The position numbers and the translations under genes are program-made. A model generated the notes under the pieces. That model saw only the letters and a list, made by a program, of their open reading frames with translations. It had not been told where the DNA came from and searched no databases. A stretch of 64,000 nucleotides of DNA from JAGRAX01 sp041391365 (GTDB lineage: Bacteria > Bdellovibrionota_G > JALEGL01 > JAGRMV01): assembly GCA_041391365.1 (NCBI GenBank), contig JAWKOC010000002.1:434001-498000 (forward strand), in the 5' to 3' direction. Position 1 is the first letter of the stretch, and each line of letters starts with the position of its first letter. Below are positions 9,034-18,800 of the stretch, piece by piece.

Positions 9034-10604
9034 TCCGATCGACGAAATCTTCTCATCAAAACGTTCATGACCTGTGTGGCCTGAGGAACCTTGAGAATCA
9101 AAGACATGCCCAGATACACCGCAAGCCCCACACCTACCGGGATCAGCGTTCGACTTATTTTTCCAAGCAAACTGCCAACCTCAGGATGGGCCATCATTTC
9201 ATAGGTGGAGCGGGCCACCCAGGCCATCACAGCACTGCTCAGGATCATCTTGCTCAATCCGAGGGTGATAGTGAAGGTGGGCATCTGGAGGTTGCGTTTG
9301 GACACAAAATACAACAGCAACAAAAAATTCAAACCCATCCCCAAACTGGTTCCCAGCGCCAACCCAGAGTGCCCAAGGTGTTTGTACGCCCAGAGGTTGA
9401 ACGCGATGTTGAATCCAATGCCTGAGAGGCTGGCGATCATGGGTTTTTTGGGGTCCTTGAACGAGAAAAAATCGGAGCCAAAACCTTTACCAGGGCATAC
9501 ATCGGAAGTCCCAGGGCATACATCTGCAAGGCCATGACCGTGGCGACAGGTATCTTGCGCACCAAATGCGCCTCGCTCATAGATCAATTCGATGATCGGA
9601 TACCCCAACGCCCACAGTCCAAAGGCTGAAGGCAAGGTCAAAAACAAGGTGATCAAAATGGAACTCTCGAGAGTTTTCCCCACATGGCCATCCTGTTTGT
9701 GTGCGACATCCTGGGAGACCGTGGCCAGCGTCACCATCGAGATCGCCACGCCAAACACCCCCAAGGGAAGCTGCATGAGTCGAAATGCATAGTTGAGCCA
9801 CGAGGGTGCTCCCTGCTCCAGAAACGAAGCCAGAATCGAATTGACCAGTACATTGACCTGGGTTCCCGAAACCGCCACCAACGAGGGGAGCATGAGCACG
9901 GCCATGCTCTTGATGCCCGGATGAGAAAACATTCCACGAAAACGAGGCCCAATGCGATATCCCTTGCGCAGCAGGGGAGGTAGCTGAATCAGGCATTGTC
10001 CCAATCCCCCACACAAGGTCCCTACCGACCAACCGATCACCGATGCGTTGCCTTCCAATCCCAATTTCCACACCAACACCCCGCAAGCGATGGACACAAT
10101 GTTGAACACCATGGGCGCCAGAGCCGGCAAAGCAAATTGATTGTCGGTGTTGTGGATGCCCATCAAGACCGAGGCCACAGACACAAACACAAAAAACGGA
10201 AACATGATCCGAGCCAAGGTCACCGTGAGTTCAAATTTTCCCTCAATGTCTTGAAACCCTGGAGCAATCCATCGAACCACCTCGGGAGCAAACACCATCC
10301 CCGCCAGGGTAAGCCCTCCCACCAGCAGAAGAATCCATCCAAACGTGAGTCCCACAAACTCCCATGCTTTTTCGTCCGATTGTTGCACGCGATATTCGGT
10401 GAGCGTAGGAACAAAAGCATTGGTCAGAGACCCTTCCGCAAAAAGGTCGCGCAGCAAGTTGGGAATTCGAAAAGCGATGATGTAGGCATCGGCCATAAAT
10501 CCAGCCCCCATAAGGGCTGCAAAGATCTGGTCTCGAACGAGACCAAGGATCCGGCTACCAAAAATCGCGGAACTCACCTTGGATGCGTGTTTGCCAATGC
10601 CCAT
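9030..10604 (-). CDS. murJ: Lipid II flippase MurJ, with a compensated frame error
   Basis: MurJ moves lipid II across the inner membrane for peptidoglycan synthesis. The 524-residue product has the MviN N-terminus (SRILGLVRDQI, DAYIIAFRIPNLLRDLFAEGS) and about 14 hydrophobic segments. Between about 9466 and 9551 the open frame encodes a cysteine-rich stretch foreign to the family. The neighbouring frame instead reads VMALQMYALGLPMYALVKVL, the expected helix. One extra base near 9546-9551 and one missing A in the run 9466-9471 would restore a normal protein. The frame remains open only because the two errors cancel. Confidence 0.88.
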   Translation of the reverse strand: MGIGKHASKVSSAIFGSRILGLVRDQIFAALMGAGFMADAYIIAFRIPNLLRDLFAEGSLTNAFVPTLTEYRVQQSDEKAWEFVGLTFGWILLLVGGLTLAGMVFAPEVVRWIAPGFQDIEGKFELTVTLARIMFPFFVFVSVASVLMGIHNTDNQFALPALAPMVFNIVSIACGVLVWKLGLEGNASVIGWSVGTLCGGLGQCLIQLPPLLRKGYRIGPRFRGMFSHPGIKSMAVLMLPSLVAVSGTQVNVLVNSILASFLEQGAPSWLNYAFRLMQLPLGVFGVAISMVTLATVSQDVAHKQDGHVGKTLESSILITLFLTLPSAFGLWALGYPIIELIYERGAFGAQDTCRHGHGLADVCPGTSDVCPGKGFGSDFFSFKDPKKPMIASLSGIGFNIAFNLWAYKHLGHSGLALGTSLGMGLNFLLLLYFVSKRNLQMPTFTITLGLSKMILSSAVMAWVARSTYEMMAHPEVGSLLGKISRTLIPVGVGLAVYLGMSLILKVPQATQVMNVLMRRFRRSD

Positions 10605-10639
10605 AAAGGCCTGAAATGTATCATGCTTTACGCATTTAG

Positions 10640-10668
10640 TTGACAGCTTTCTCCGTCCTTTATATAAG
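10640..10668 (+). promoter_or_regulatory. Promoter of the initiator tRNA
   Basis: TTGACA at 10640-10645, a 17-base spacer, then TATAAG at 10663-10668, 32 bases before the tRNA. The near-consensus hexamers and optimal spacing fit a strong stable-RNA promoter. It lies just upstream of the divergent murJ start. Confidence 0.8.
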
Positions 10669-10700
10669 CCTCGAACTGGTCAATCGATCAGATTGCGTGA

Positions 10701-10777
<77 letters not shown>

Positions 10778-10782
10778 AATTA

Positions 10783-10966
10783 AGATCCGTAACATTTCAA
10801 GATTTCTACTGCGAAAGCCGATGGCAAGGCCATACCTTCGTCAGACTTCACAAAAAAATCATCAACGTAGACCTACGGCTACGCCTCAAATTTTTTGCAA
10901 ACTCTTCCTCGTTCTGCCCTCACCCTCGACTTTCTCGTATACGAAATCTTGAAATGTTACGGATCT
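10783..10966. repeat. 184-bp element with 24-bp terminal inverted repeats (MITE-like)
   Basis: The arms at 10783-10806 and 10943-10966 are perfect reverse complements over 24 bp and enclose 136 bp without a credible gene. The element begins 6 bases after the initiator tRNA. No clear target duplication is visible at its edges. It could be a miniature inverted-repeat transposable element or a tRNA-proximal remnant of integration. Confidence 0.65.
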
Positions 10967-11149
10967 AACTTTTTCTCAATATCATCGTTACTCTCCTCAC
11001 TCGACATCCTCACGTATATCTTTATACGCTCCGGTATCTCGCTCGTCAGCGCCTTGATCTTGAGAAAAATCTTTGTGTTTGGGGAAGTTTGAACAAATAC
11101 CAAAGTTTAGCGGTTCATATGAGAGGAGCGAATTAAAACGTAGGTTAAA
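10967..11149. other. Intergenic stretch between the inverted-repeat element and the defence island
   Basis: About 180 bases with no credible gene: the short open frames here lack ribosome binding sites and family features. It starts with a short half-palindrome-like AACTTTTTCTCAA resembling the core of the long palindromes at 11227 and 23525. Together with the elements on either side, the whole gene-free gap runs from 10778 to 11264. Confidence 0.5.
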
Positions 11150-11176
11150 TAACTTTTTTCTTAATAAAAAAAGTTA
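11150..11176. repeat. Inverted repeat TAACTTTTTT / AAAAAAGTTA
   Basis: Ten-bp arms (11150-11159 and 11167-11176) around a 7-base centre. It has the same TAACTTTTTT half-site as the longer palindrome at 11227-11264, so the leader of the first island gene carries two copies of one dyad. This suggests a tandem operator, though AT-rich sequence can make short dyads by chance. Confidence 0.5.
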
Positions 11177-11186
11177 AAAAATTCAT

Positions 11187-11264
11187 ATTTTTTCGTTACT
11201 AAACATAATTTCAGGTACTTATATTCATTTTAACTTTTTTTTCTCAAGAAAAAAAAGTTAAAAT
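11187..11264. repeat. Left copy of island-flanking repeat, ending in a 38-bp palindrome
   Basis: About 78 bases clearly similar to 23482-23558 in the same orientation. From the shared TAATTTCA onwards the two differ at only about eight of some 59 positions by eye. It ends in a perfect inverted repeat with 18-bp arms (11227-11244, 11247-11264) and a 2-base centre. The palindrome abuts the ATG of the first island gene, so it could act as an operator over the start site, or be a recombination or boundary site. Confidence 0.7.
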
Positions 11265-12284
11265 ATGGTAATTTTAGGTAAATTGATCAGCAAAAATCAA
11301 ATCGATGATATTGGCAATCTCTTAAAAAAAGAAGAGACTCTTCGCGAAGGTAAGCTCAAGGTTCTTCTCGAATGGAGAAATAGCTTTTCCTCTATTTTGG
11401 ACTATTACTACAAAAAGCTAAAAACCGACATCGACCAAACACATGTCGTTGCTTTGGCCAGGCGATTGAAGAGAATTGAGTCCATTCAAAAAAAGCTAAA
11501 ACGATTCAAAACCATGAGGCTGAGCACCATTCAGGATATCGCAGGTGTTCGAGCTGTTTTCGAACATGAAACCGCATTGATGGCCGCCTATTCAAAACTG
11601 CGAGGTGAATCAACAAAGAACAAATTGAGAAGATTTGATGACTATCACTCTCGTCCTAAACTGGATGGGTACCGGGGAATGCATTTTGTGTATCAAAATG
11701 TAGATTCTATGATGATCGAGGTTCAACTGAGAACCGAGCTTGAGCATGTTTGGGCAACTGCAGTAGAAATTTATGGAGAACTTCAGCAAACTTCTTTCAA
11801 AACAGGGGAGGGCCATGAGGGTTGGAAAGAATTTTTCTTACTTTTGAGTTCATACTTTGCGATCAAGGAGGATTCCAATCCTTGCCAGGCACACGAAAAA
11901 TACAGTGAAAAAAAAATACGATCTTCACTCAAAAAAGTCATTCGAGAAATGAACGTGATCGAAAAGCTCAATGCCTCAACCAATGGGATCGAAGTTGTTG
12001 TTTCAAAATTCAATGAGTCTGGAAAAGCTGGAAAATATGCGATTGTAGAGCTTGACCTCACAAAACAAGCCACCACTGTGGAAATATTCAACAAAAAAGA
12101 TATGGAAAAAGCCATCGAGATCTACACAAAAAGAGAATTGAGTTTGAGAAAGGAAGAAAAGAAAAACATCGTATTCGTCAACATTGAAAGCCTAGAAAAA
12201 ATACAGCAATCCTACCCAAACTATTTTTTGGATACACAAAGATTGTTGGAAATTCTCTCCAAAATTGTATTGAATGAATATTGA
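11265..12284 (+). CDS. RelA/SpoT-domain nucleotide pyrophosphokinase-like protein
   Basis: The central region matches the (p)ppGpp synthetase fold: STIQDIAGVRAVF (about 88-99), GYRGMH (135-140), IEVQLRTELEHVWATAVE (151-168). No HD hydrolase domain and no TGS/ACT regulatory domains are present. About 150 C-terminal residues have no family I recognise and could be a regulatory or antitoxin-like part. Related small synthetases include toxSAS toxins and the fused phage-sensing CapRel. Placement at the head of a defence island supports such a role, but activity is not shown. No ribosome binding site precedes ATG 11265; TTG 11282 is a weaker alternative. Confidence 0.75.
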   Translation: MVILGKLISKNQIDDIGNLLKKEETLREGKLKVLLEWRNSFSSILDYYYKKLKTDIDQTHVVALARRLKRIESIQKKLKRFKTMRLSTIQDIAGVRAVFEHETALMAAYSKLRGESTKNKLRRFDDYHSRPKLDGYRGMHFVYQNVDSMMIEVQLRTELEHVWATAVEIYGELQQTSFKTGEGHEGWKEFFLLLSSYFAIKEDSNPCQAHEKYSEKKIRSSLKKVIREMNVIEKLNASTNGIEVVVSKFNESGKAGKYAIVELDLTKQATTVEIFNKKDMEKAIEIYTKRELSLRKEEKKNIVFVNIESLEKIQQSYPNYFLDTQRLLEILSKIVLNEY

Positions 12285-12292
12285 TTCAAGGT

Positions 12293-12323
12293 TTGACAAT
12301 GTTAGAGGTGATTTTTGTATTAA
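12293..12323 (+). promoter_or_regulatory. Possible promoter of the hsd operon
   Basis: TTGACA at 12293-12298 is followed by an AT-rich stretch with TATTAA at 12318-12323 (19-base spacing; TGTATT would give 17). It lies in the 75-bp gap before hsdM. The -35 is exact; the -10 is uncertain. Confidence 0.45.
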
Positions 12324-12359
12324 ATTTATAAAAAAAGCATAGCAGAATAGCAAAGAAAA

Positions 12360-13925
12360 ATGATAACAAAAAAAACAACAAAGCGAAAAAAAACTAAGAA
12401 AACAAATGGAACTACTGCCCTCGGCTTTGAAGAAACCTTGTGGCAAGCTGCGGATAAACAGCGAGGCCATATGGATGCCGCTGTTTATAAGCACGTTGTT
12501 CTTGGCCTTGTCTTTCTAAAATATGTTTCAGATTCATTTATGGATCGCTTCAATGAACTTGTTGCTGAGGGCGATGGTTTTGAAGAAGAAAGAGATGCAT
12601 ATTCAGAAAAAAATGTGTTCTGGGTTCCAAAACCTGCCCGTTGGGACAACATTAAAAACAATGCAAAAAAACCTGAGATTGGAAAAATCATAGACGACGC
12701 AATGGTCGCTATTGAAAAGGAAAACAAGTCACTCAAAGGTGTTTTACAAAAAGACTATGCACGCCCTGACCTTGATAAGCGCATGCTTGGTGAGCTTGTC
12801 GATCTGATTTCAAAAATTGGTCTTGGCGATAAAGAAAGTAAGCAAAAAGATGTCCTCGGTCGTGTTTACGAATACTTTCTAGGGAAATTCGCATCAGCCG
12901 AAGGAAAGCTTGGCGGTCAGTTTTATACTCCTGCATGTATTGTGAAACTTCTCGTTGAGTTGATTGAACCGATGAAGGGCCGGATCTATGACCCTTGCTG
13001 TGGTTCAGGTGGAATGTTCGTTCAGTCTTTAAAGTTTATCGATGCACATGGTGGCAAACGAGGTCAACTTTCAATTTTCGGACAGGAATCAAACCCTACG
13101 ACTTGGAAGCTAGCAAAAATGAACCTCGCCATCAGAGGAATGGAAGGCAACCTTGGCGAGATGAACGCCGACACTTTTCACAATAATCAACACAAAGACT
13201 TAAAGGCCGACTACATTTTAGCGAATCCACCATTCAACATTAGTGATTGGGGCGGAGACCGCTTAAAAGAAGATCAAAGATGGAAATACGGCATCCCCTC
13301 TGAGGGCAATGCCAATTATGCTTGGCTGCAACACATGATCCATCACCTCGCACCACATGGTTATGCAGGTATTGTTTTAGCTAATGGGTCTCTAAGCTCA
13401 AATCAATCTTCCGAAGGTGATATTAGGAGAAAACTCATTGAGGCAGATTTGGTAGATTGTATCGTTTCACTGCCAGGTCAACTTTTCTACACGACCCAAA
13501 TTCCAGCCTCTCTTTGGTTTTTGGCTAGAACGAAAAAGAAAAATGGATTTCGTGATCGTCAAAAGGAAACTCTATTCATCGACTGCCGAAAAATGGGAAC
13601 AATGCTTTCAAGAGTTCAAAGAGAACTCACAGATGATGATATCAAAGAAGTTGGTCGAACCTATCATGCCTGGCGAGGTGAAAAAGAGGCTGTCACTTAT
13701 GAAGACAAAGCTGGCTATTGTAAAGCCGTAAAGAATGAAGAGATTGAAAAGAATGGATGGATTCTGACTCCTGGCCGATATGTGGGAGCTGAGGAAGTTA
13801 TTGACGATGGTGCTCCTTTTGGGGAACGAATTGGGGTGCTAAGAATGCAACTACTGTCACAATTTCAGCAATCAAACTTACTCCAAAAAAAGATTGAAGG
13901 ATTATTAAATGAATTTGGCAAGTAA
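12360..13925 (+). CDS. hsdM: Type I restriction-modification methyltransferase subunit
   Basis: HsdM methylates adenine in the target set by HsdS and is part of the HsdR2M2S complex. The 521-residue protein has the N-terminal helical HsdM_N domain, GGQFYTP, the SAM-binding DPCCGSGGMF (211-220) and the N6-adenine catalytic motif NPPF (289-292). Its 3' end overlaps hsdS by 17 bases, showing tight operon coupling. The N-terminus is very lysine- and threonine-rich, which may affect the exact start. Confidence 0.96.
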   Translation: MITKKTTKRKKTKKTNGTTALGFEETLWQAADKQRGHMDAAVYKHVVLGLVFLKYVSDSFMDRFNELVAEGDGFEEERDAYSEKNVFWVPKPARWDNIKNNAKKPEIGKIIDDAMVAIEKENKSLKGVLQKDYARPDLDKRMLGELVDLISKIGLGDKESKQKDVLGRVYEYFLGKFASAEGKLGGQFYTPACIVKLLVELIEPMKGRIYDPCCGSGGMFVQSLKFIDAHGGKRGQLSIFGQESNPTTWKLAKMNLAIRGMEGNLGEMNADTFHNNQHKDLKADYILANPPFNISDWGGDRLKEDQRWKYGIPSEGNANYAWLQHMIHHLAPHGYAGIVLANGSLSSNQSSEGDIRRKLIEADLVDCIVSLPGQLFYTTQIPASLWFLARTKKKNGFRDRQKETLFIDCRKMGTMLSRVQRELTDDDIKEVGRTYHAWRGEKEAVTYEDKAGYCKAVKNEEIEKNGWILTPGRYVGAEEVIDDGAPFGERIGVLRMQLLSQFQQSNLLQKKIEGLLNEFGK

Positions 13926-15228
13926 GCTGGAACTCCCAATCATTGGGTCGCTACCAAAGCAATGGACTATTGCTCCACTTGGTGAACTTTTAGAAGGTGG
14001 CACTAGAAACGGAATTTACAAGTCTAAGGAGTTTCACGGTAGAGGGGCTAAAATAGTTAATATGGGTGAACTTTTTGGCAATAGTCGATTGGGCGATATT
14101 CCCATGAAGCGAGTAGAGCTTACAAATGATGAACTTACCAAAAGTTCTCTCAAAAAAGGAGACTTATTATTTGCCCGAAGGTCACTAACTGCAGAGGGGG
14201 CAGGAAAATGTTCTATTATACGGAATGTTGGTGAACCAACTGTATTTGAGTCATCCATTATAAGGGCAAGGCCAAATATACAGAAGGTTGTTCCCGAATT
14301 TTTGTATTATGTATTTCAGTCGTCGTATAGGAAATACATTCTAGATACAATTAAGCGAACAGTTGCCGTGAGTGGTATTACTGGAGCTGATTTAGTTACA
14401 CTACAAATCCCTATCCCACCGATTCGTACACAGAGAACGATTGCTGATAAGCTCACTGAAATTGATGATAAAATTGAGCTGAATAAGAAAACAAATGAAA
14501 CCCTTGAATCAATGGCAAAGGCAATCTTCAAAGAATGGTTCATTGATTTTGGCCCAGTAAAAGCCAAAGCCGAAGGCAAAAAGCCTTTTGGTATGGACGA
14601 TAAGACCGCCTCGCTTTTTCCTGACACTTTTGAAGATTCAGAACTAGGACAAATTCCTAAAGGCTGGAAAGTAAAAAGCCTAGGAGATGCTTGCGATATA
14701 ATCATGGGGCAATCACCCCCAGGCGACACATATAATGAAAATGGCAATGGAATGGTTTTCTATCAAGGACGAGCGGAATTTGGCAGTCGCTATCCCTCGC
14801 CGAGACTCTTCTGCTCTGAACCTTCAAGGATAGTTAAACGAGGCACGGTTTTACTATCTGTTCGTGCGCCAGTTGGAGATTTGAACATTTCAACTGAAAC
14901 CCAAACTTGTATTGGTCGTGGCCTCGCTGGAATTCTACATAAAATAGGTGGAACAACATTTACTTACTACTTACTTCAAAGCCTTAAAGACAAGTTTGAC
15001 ATGTATAATGGAGAAGGCACCGTTTTTGGTTCTATAAACAAAGACACTCTTTCTGCAATAAAAGTAGTCTCACCACCTGAGTCAGTTGTAACTAATTTCT
15101 TAAACTTAGTTCAGCCACTAGACGATCTTGACCTTTCCAACTTTGAAGAGAGTCGCTCATTGACTCACACTCGTGATTTACTTTTACCTAAGTTAATATC
15201 TGGGGAGATTTCCTTGAATGATGTTTAG
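13909..15228 (+). CDS. hsdS: Type I restriction-modification specificity subunit
   Basis: HsdS selects the bipartite DNA target. The protein has two target-recognition domains (about residues 10-170 and 245-410), each followed by a conserved helical spacer: the first around IPPIRTQRTIADKLTEID and the second ending in the LLLPKLISGEI motif typical of HsdS. At 439 residues it is full length. It overlaps hsdM upstream and the Abi_C-like gene downstream, so all are probably translated from one message. The recognition sequence cannot be read from the protein alone. Confidence 0.95.
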   Translation: MNLASKLELPIIGSLPKQWTIAPLGELLEGGTRNGIYKSKEFHGRGAKIVNMGELFGNSRLGDIPMKRVELTNDELTKSSLKKGDLLFARRSLTAEGAGKCSIIRNVGEPTVFESSIIRARPNIQKVVPEFLYYVFQSSYRKYILDTIKRTVAVSGITGADLVTLQIPIPPIRTQRTIADKLTEIDDKIELNKKTNETLESMAKAIFKEWFIDFGPVKAKAEGKKPFGMDDKTASLFPDTFEDSELGQIPKGWKVKSLGDACDIIMGQSPPGDTYNENGNGMVFYQGRAEFGSRYPSPRLFCSEPSRIVKRGTVLLSVRAPVGDLNISTETQTCIGRGLAGILHKIGGTTFTYYLLQSLKDKFDMYNGEGTVFGSINKDTLSAIKVVSPPESVVTNFLNLVQPLDDLDLSNFEESRSLTHTRDLLLPKLISGEISLNDV

Positions 15229-15877
15229 CCAGATAGCGGAAATAACAAAAACAGTAAGTTTGCCAAGAATTGACGAACTAGTTAAACAGGCAATACAAAA
15301 CCACGAGTCTAAATCTTATGGCGCTGTATTTGATTGTTCAAAATCTCTCGTTGAATGCTGTTGTCGTACCATTTTAAATGACCTTCAAGTTACTTTTGAT
15401 AAAGACGATGATTTTCAAAAGGTATTAAAAAAAACAATTCAGAATTTAAACCTTCTGCCTGAATCGCATAAGAACGACGAAAAACTTAGAGAATCACTAA
15501 CTAAGGCAATCAATGGATTTAATACGATAGCCCAGGCCATTGGAGAATTAAGAAATTCAGAAGGCATTTTATCTCATGGCGGTGACGGCTCTTATGTTGA
15601 ATTGGGCCAGTCTTATGCTCTTTTAATGATTAGTTTTTCGGATGCGATTTCAACTTTTTTTTTGAGTCACCATAAAGACTTTTCCGAGAGACGAAAAAAG
15701 AAAATTCAATACGAAGAAAATCTTGAGTTTAATAATTCATTGGACGAGGGGTTTGGTTCTTTTCGTATTTATGAAACAGATTATTTCGCCTCAGATACTT
15801 TGTTTCAATTAGGTCCGCAAGGTTACGAGGCATATCTAGCTGAGTTTAGAAACAGTGAGGTTAAAGACCATGACTAG
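15218..15877 (+). CDS. Abortive-infection C-terminal (Abi_C)-like protein within the hsd operon
   Basis: A 219-residue protein sandwiched between hsdS and hsdR, overlapping both. Its central part fits the Abi_C family pattern: SLVECCCRTIL, a middle helical region, then a conserved ELRNSEGILSHGGDG segment (the RN...HG signature). Members are found in phage-defence loci, often fused to other domains, but no catalytic activity is established for the domain in general. Here it may be an extra abortive-infection arm or a regulator of restriction. The assignment rests on motif recognition by eye. Confidence 0.7.
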   Translation: MMFSQIAEITKTVSLPRIDELVKQAIQNHESKSYGAVFDCSKSLVECCCRTILNDLQVTFDKDDDFQKVLKKTIQNLNLLPESHKNDEKLRESLTKAINGFNTIAQAIGELRNSEGILSHGGDGSYVELGQSYALLMISFSDAISTFFLSHHKDFSERRKKKIQYEENLEFNNSLDEGFGSFRIYETDYFASDTLFQLGPQGYEAYLAEFRNSEVKDHD

Positions 15878-18800
15878 CATCAAGGAAGAAACATTAGAAC
15901 TATTAGCCATGAATTGGTATGAGGATTTAGGCTATTTAAAAGTCTTTGGCCCTGACATCGCTCCCGATTCAAATAGCTCTGAGAGAAAAGACTATTCAGA
16001 TGTGGTCTTGGTTGATCGAGTCCGGTCAGCGATTGAAAGAATAAATCCGAATGTGCCTTTCGAAGCACTTGAAGAAACGGTCAGACAAGCTCTGCTTTTT
16101 GATATCGCAAACCCAATTCTTCAAAACAAGAGGTGCCATCAACTTCTAGCTAGTGGAGTGGACATTCAATATCAAACCAAAGACGGAACCAAATCAGACA
16201 ATATTAAGCTTATTGATTTTGAAATTCCTGAAAACAACGAATTTTTGGTAGTTAATCAGTTCACGATAATTGAAAATAAAAATAATCGCCGAACTGACTT
16301 GATGATCTTTATTAATGGCTTACCTCTCGCAGTTGTTGAGCTGAAAAATATTGCAGATGCCAATACTGATATTTGGGACGCTTTTAATCAAATTCAGACT
16401 TACAAAAAAGAGATTCCATCTGTTTTTAATTACAATGCAGTTACGGTGATTTCTGACGGCGTTCACACTAGAGTTGGCTCGCTGACTGCCGACAAAGAAC
16501 GATTTCAAGTTTGGCGAACTATCAATTCAGAAGAATTGGCTCCATCATCGATGCTGTCGTTAGAGGTCTTAATCAAAGGTCTTTTTCAAAAAGAAAGATT
16601 TTTAGATTTTGTTAAACATTTTATTGCCTTTGAGGAAAAGAAAGATCGAACAATAAAAATTATCGCTGGCTATCATCAATTTAATGCCGTTCGAAATGCC
16701 ATTGATAAGACAATAACAGCAATCAGGAAAGATAAGAGAATTGGTACTGTCTGGCACTCTACTGGCTCTGGAAAGTCGTTCAGTATGGTTTTCTATGCTG
16801 GATATACAGCTCAAAAAAAGGAATTAGAAAACCCGACAATTGTCGTCCTAACAGATAGAAATGATCTAGATAATCAACTATTTGGACAGTTCTCTCGTTG
16901 TATTCAAGTATTACGACAAACACCTGTGCAGATCGATTCAAGAAAAGAGCTTCGGGAAAAGCTTCAAGTAGCTTCCGGTGGTGTTTACTTTACAACTATT
17001 CAGAAATTCATGCCTGAGAGCAAGGGTGACACTTTTCCCCAGCTATCGGATCGCAAAAATATTATTGTGATTGCAGATGAGGCTCATCGTAGCCAGTACG
17101 ACTTTTTAGATGGCTTCGCCCGCAATATGAGAGAAGCCTTACCAAACGCTAGCTTTGTGGGATTCACAGGAACCCCTATTGCCAAAACTGATGCCGACAC
17201 GAGGGCTGTTTTCGGAGATTACATCTCTATCTACGATATTGAACGTTCAATTGCCGATGGTGCTACTGTTCCCATCTATTACGAAGGTCGCCTGATTAAA
17301 CTTTCTAGAAATGAGGAAGTCGACATTGATGAAGAGATTGAAGAACTCACTGAATCCGAAGATACATCAGAGGCTCAGAAAAAAAGATCTAAATGGTCGT
17401 CCCTAGAAAGTCTAGTCGGTGTTCAGTCTCGCTTAGCCCAAGTAGCTAGTGACTTCGTTACACATTTTGAATCCAGATTAGAAGCGATGGATGGCAAAGC
17501 CATGATTGTCTGCATGTCCAGACGAATCTGCGTTGATTTGTATAATGAGATTATTAAACTTCGCCCTGATTGGCATTCTGACGAAGACGACAAAGGCTTT
17601 ATCAAAGTCGTAATGACAGGGTCTGCTTCTGACCCAGAAGCGTGGCAACCTCATATCAGAAACAAGGCTCGCCGCGAAGCTCTTGCGGACACAGTTAAAG
17701 ACGATAGAAGTTCCGTAAAAGTCGTTATCGTCAGAGATATGTGGCTCACAGGTTTTGATGCTCCATCTATGCATACCATGTATGTAGACAAGCCCATGCA
17801 TGGACATGGACTAATGCAGGCTATCGCTCGCGTTAATCGTGTTTTTAAGGATAAGCCTGGCGGTCTTGTCGTTGATTATATTGGCATTGCAGAAGCTCTA
17901 AAAAAGACCATGAATACCTATACTGAAAGCGGAGGGTCTGGAAGGCCTAACTTAGACAAAGAAGAAGCTGTTGCAGTCATGATGGAAAAATATGAAATTT
18001 GCCAAGGAATCATGCATGGGTTTGATTACTCGAAGGCATTAAAAAATTCATCTGAGGCTTTAAAGCTAATCCCTTCCGCCCTCGAACATATTCTTTCTCA
18101 AAAAGATGGAAAAAAGAGATTTACAGATGCAGTTTATCAATTCTCTAAGGCCTTCGCGTTAGCGGTTCCAGATGAAGCAACCCAAGATGTTCGAGATGAG
18201 TTAATTTTATTTCAGAATTTAAATGGAGCGCTTAATAAATCGGAACCCGGAAAGTCACTAAAAACTGAAGATAAAGAACACGCTATTCGGCAGCTGCTTT
18301 CAAAATCTGTCTTTGCTGATGGTGTGATAGACATTTTCTCAGCCGCTGGCTTAGAAAAACCAAATATCTCCGTTCTCTCGGATGATTTTTTGGCGGAAGT
18401 TAGAGGTCTTCCTCAAAAGAACTTGGCCATTGAACTATTGGAGCGATTGATCAGAGATGAGGTTAAAACCAAACTTCGTCGCAACAAGGTACAAGAAAGA
18501 CAATTTTCTGAAATGCTGGATGCATCTCTTCAAAAATATAAGAACCGTGCTATTGAAGCCGCAAAGATTATTGAAGACCTTATAAAAATGGCTAAGGAGA
18601 TTAGAGAAGCGCACAGAAGAGGTGAAAATCTTGGCTTATCTGAGGATGAACTTGCATTTTATGACGCACTTGAAGTTAACGACTCCGCGGTTAAAGTACT
18701 TGGGGACAAAATTTTAAAACAGATCGCCTCGGATTTAGTGAAAATAATCAAAGAAAATTTAGATGTTGACTGGTCCGTGAAGGAAACTTCTCGTGCCAAG

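Noticed and set aside
10895..11092. 65-codon frame next to the inverted-repeat element
   Set aside because: No ribosome binding site, crosses the repeat arm and has no protein-like pattern.
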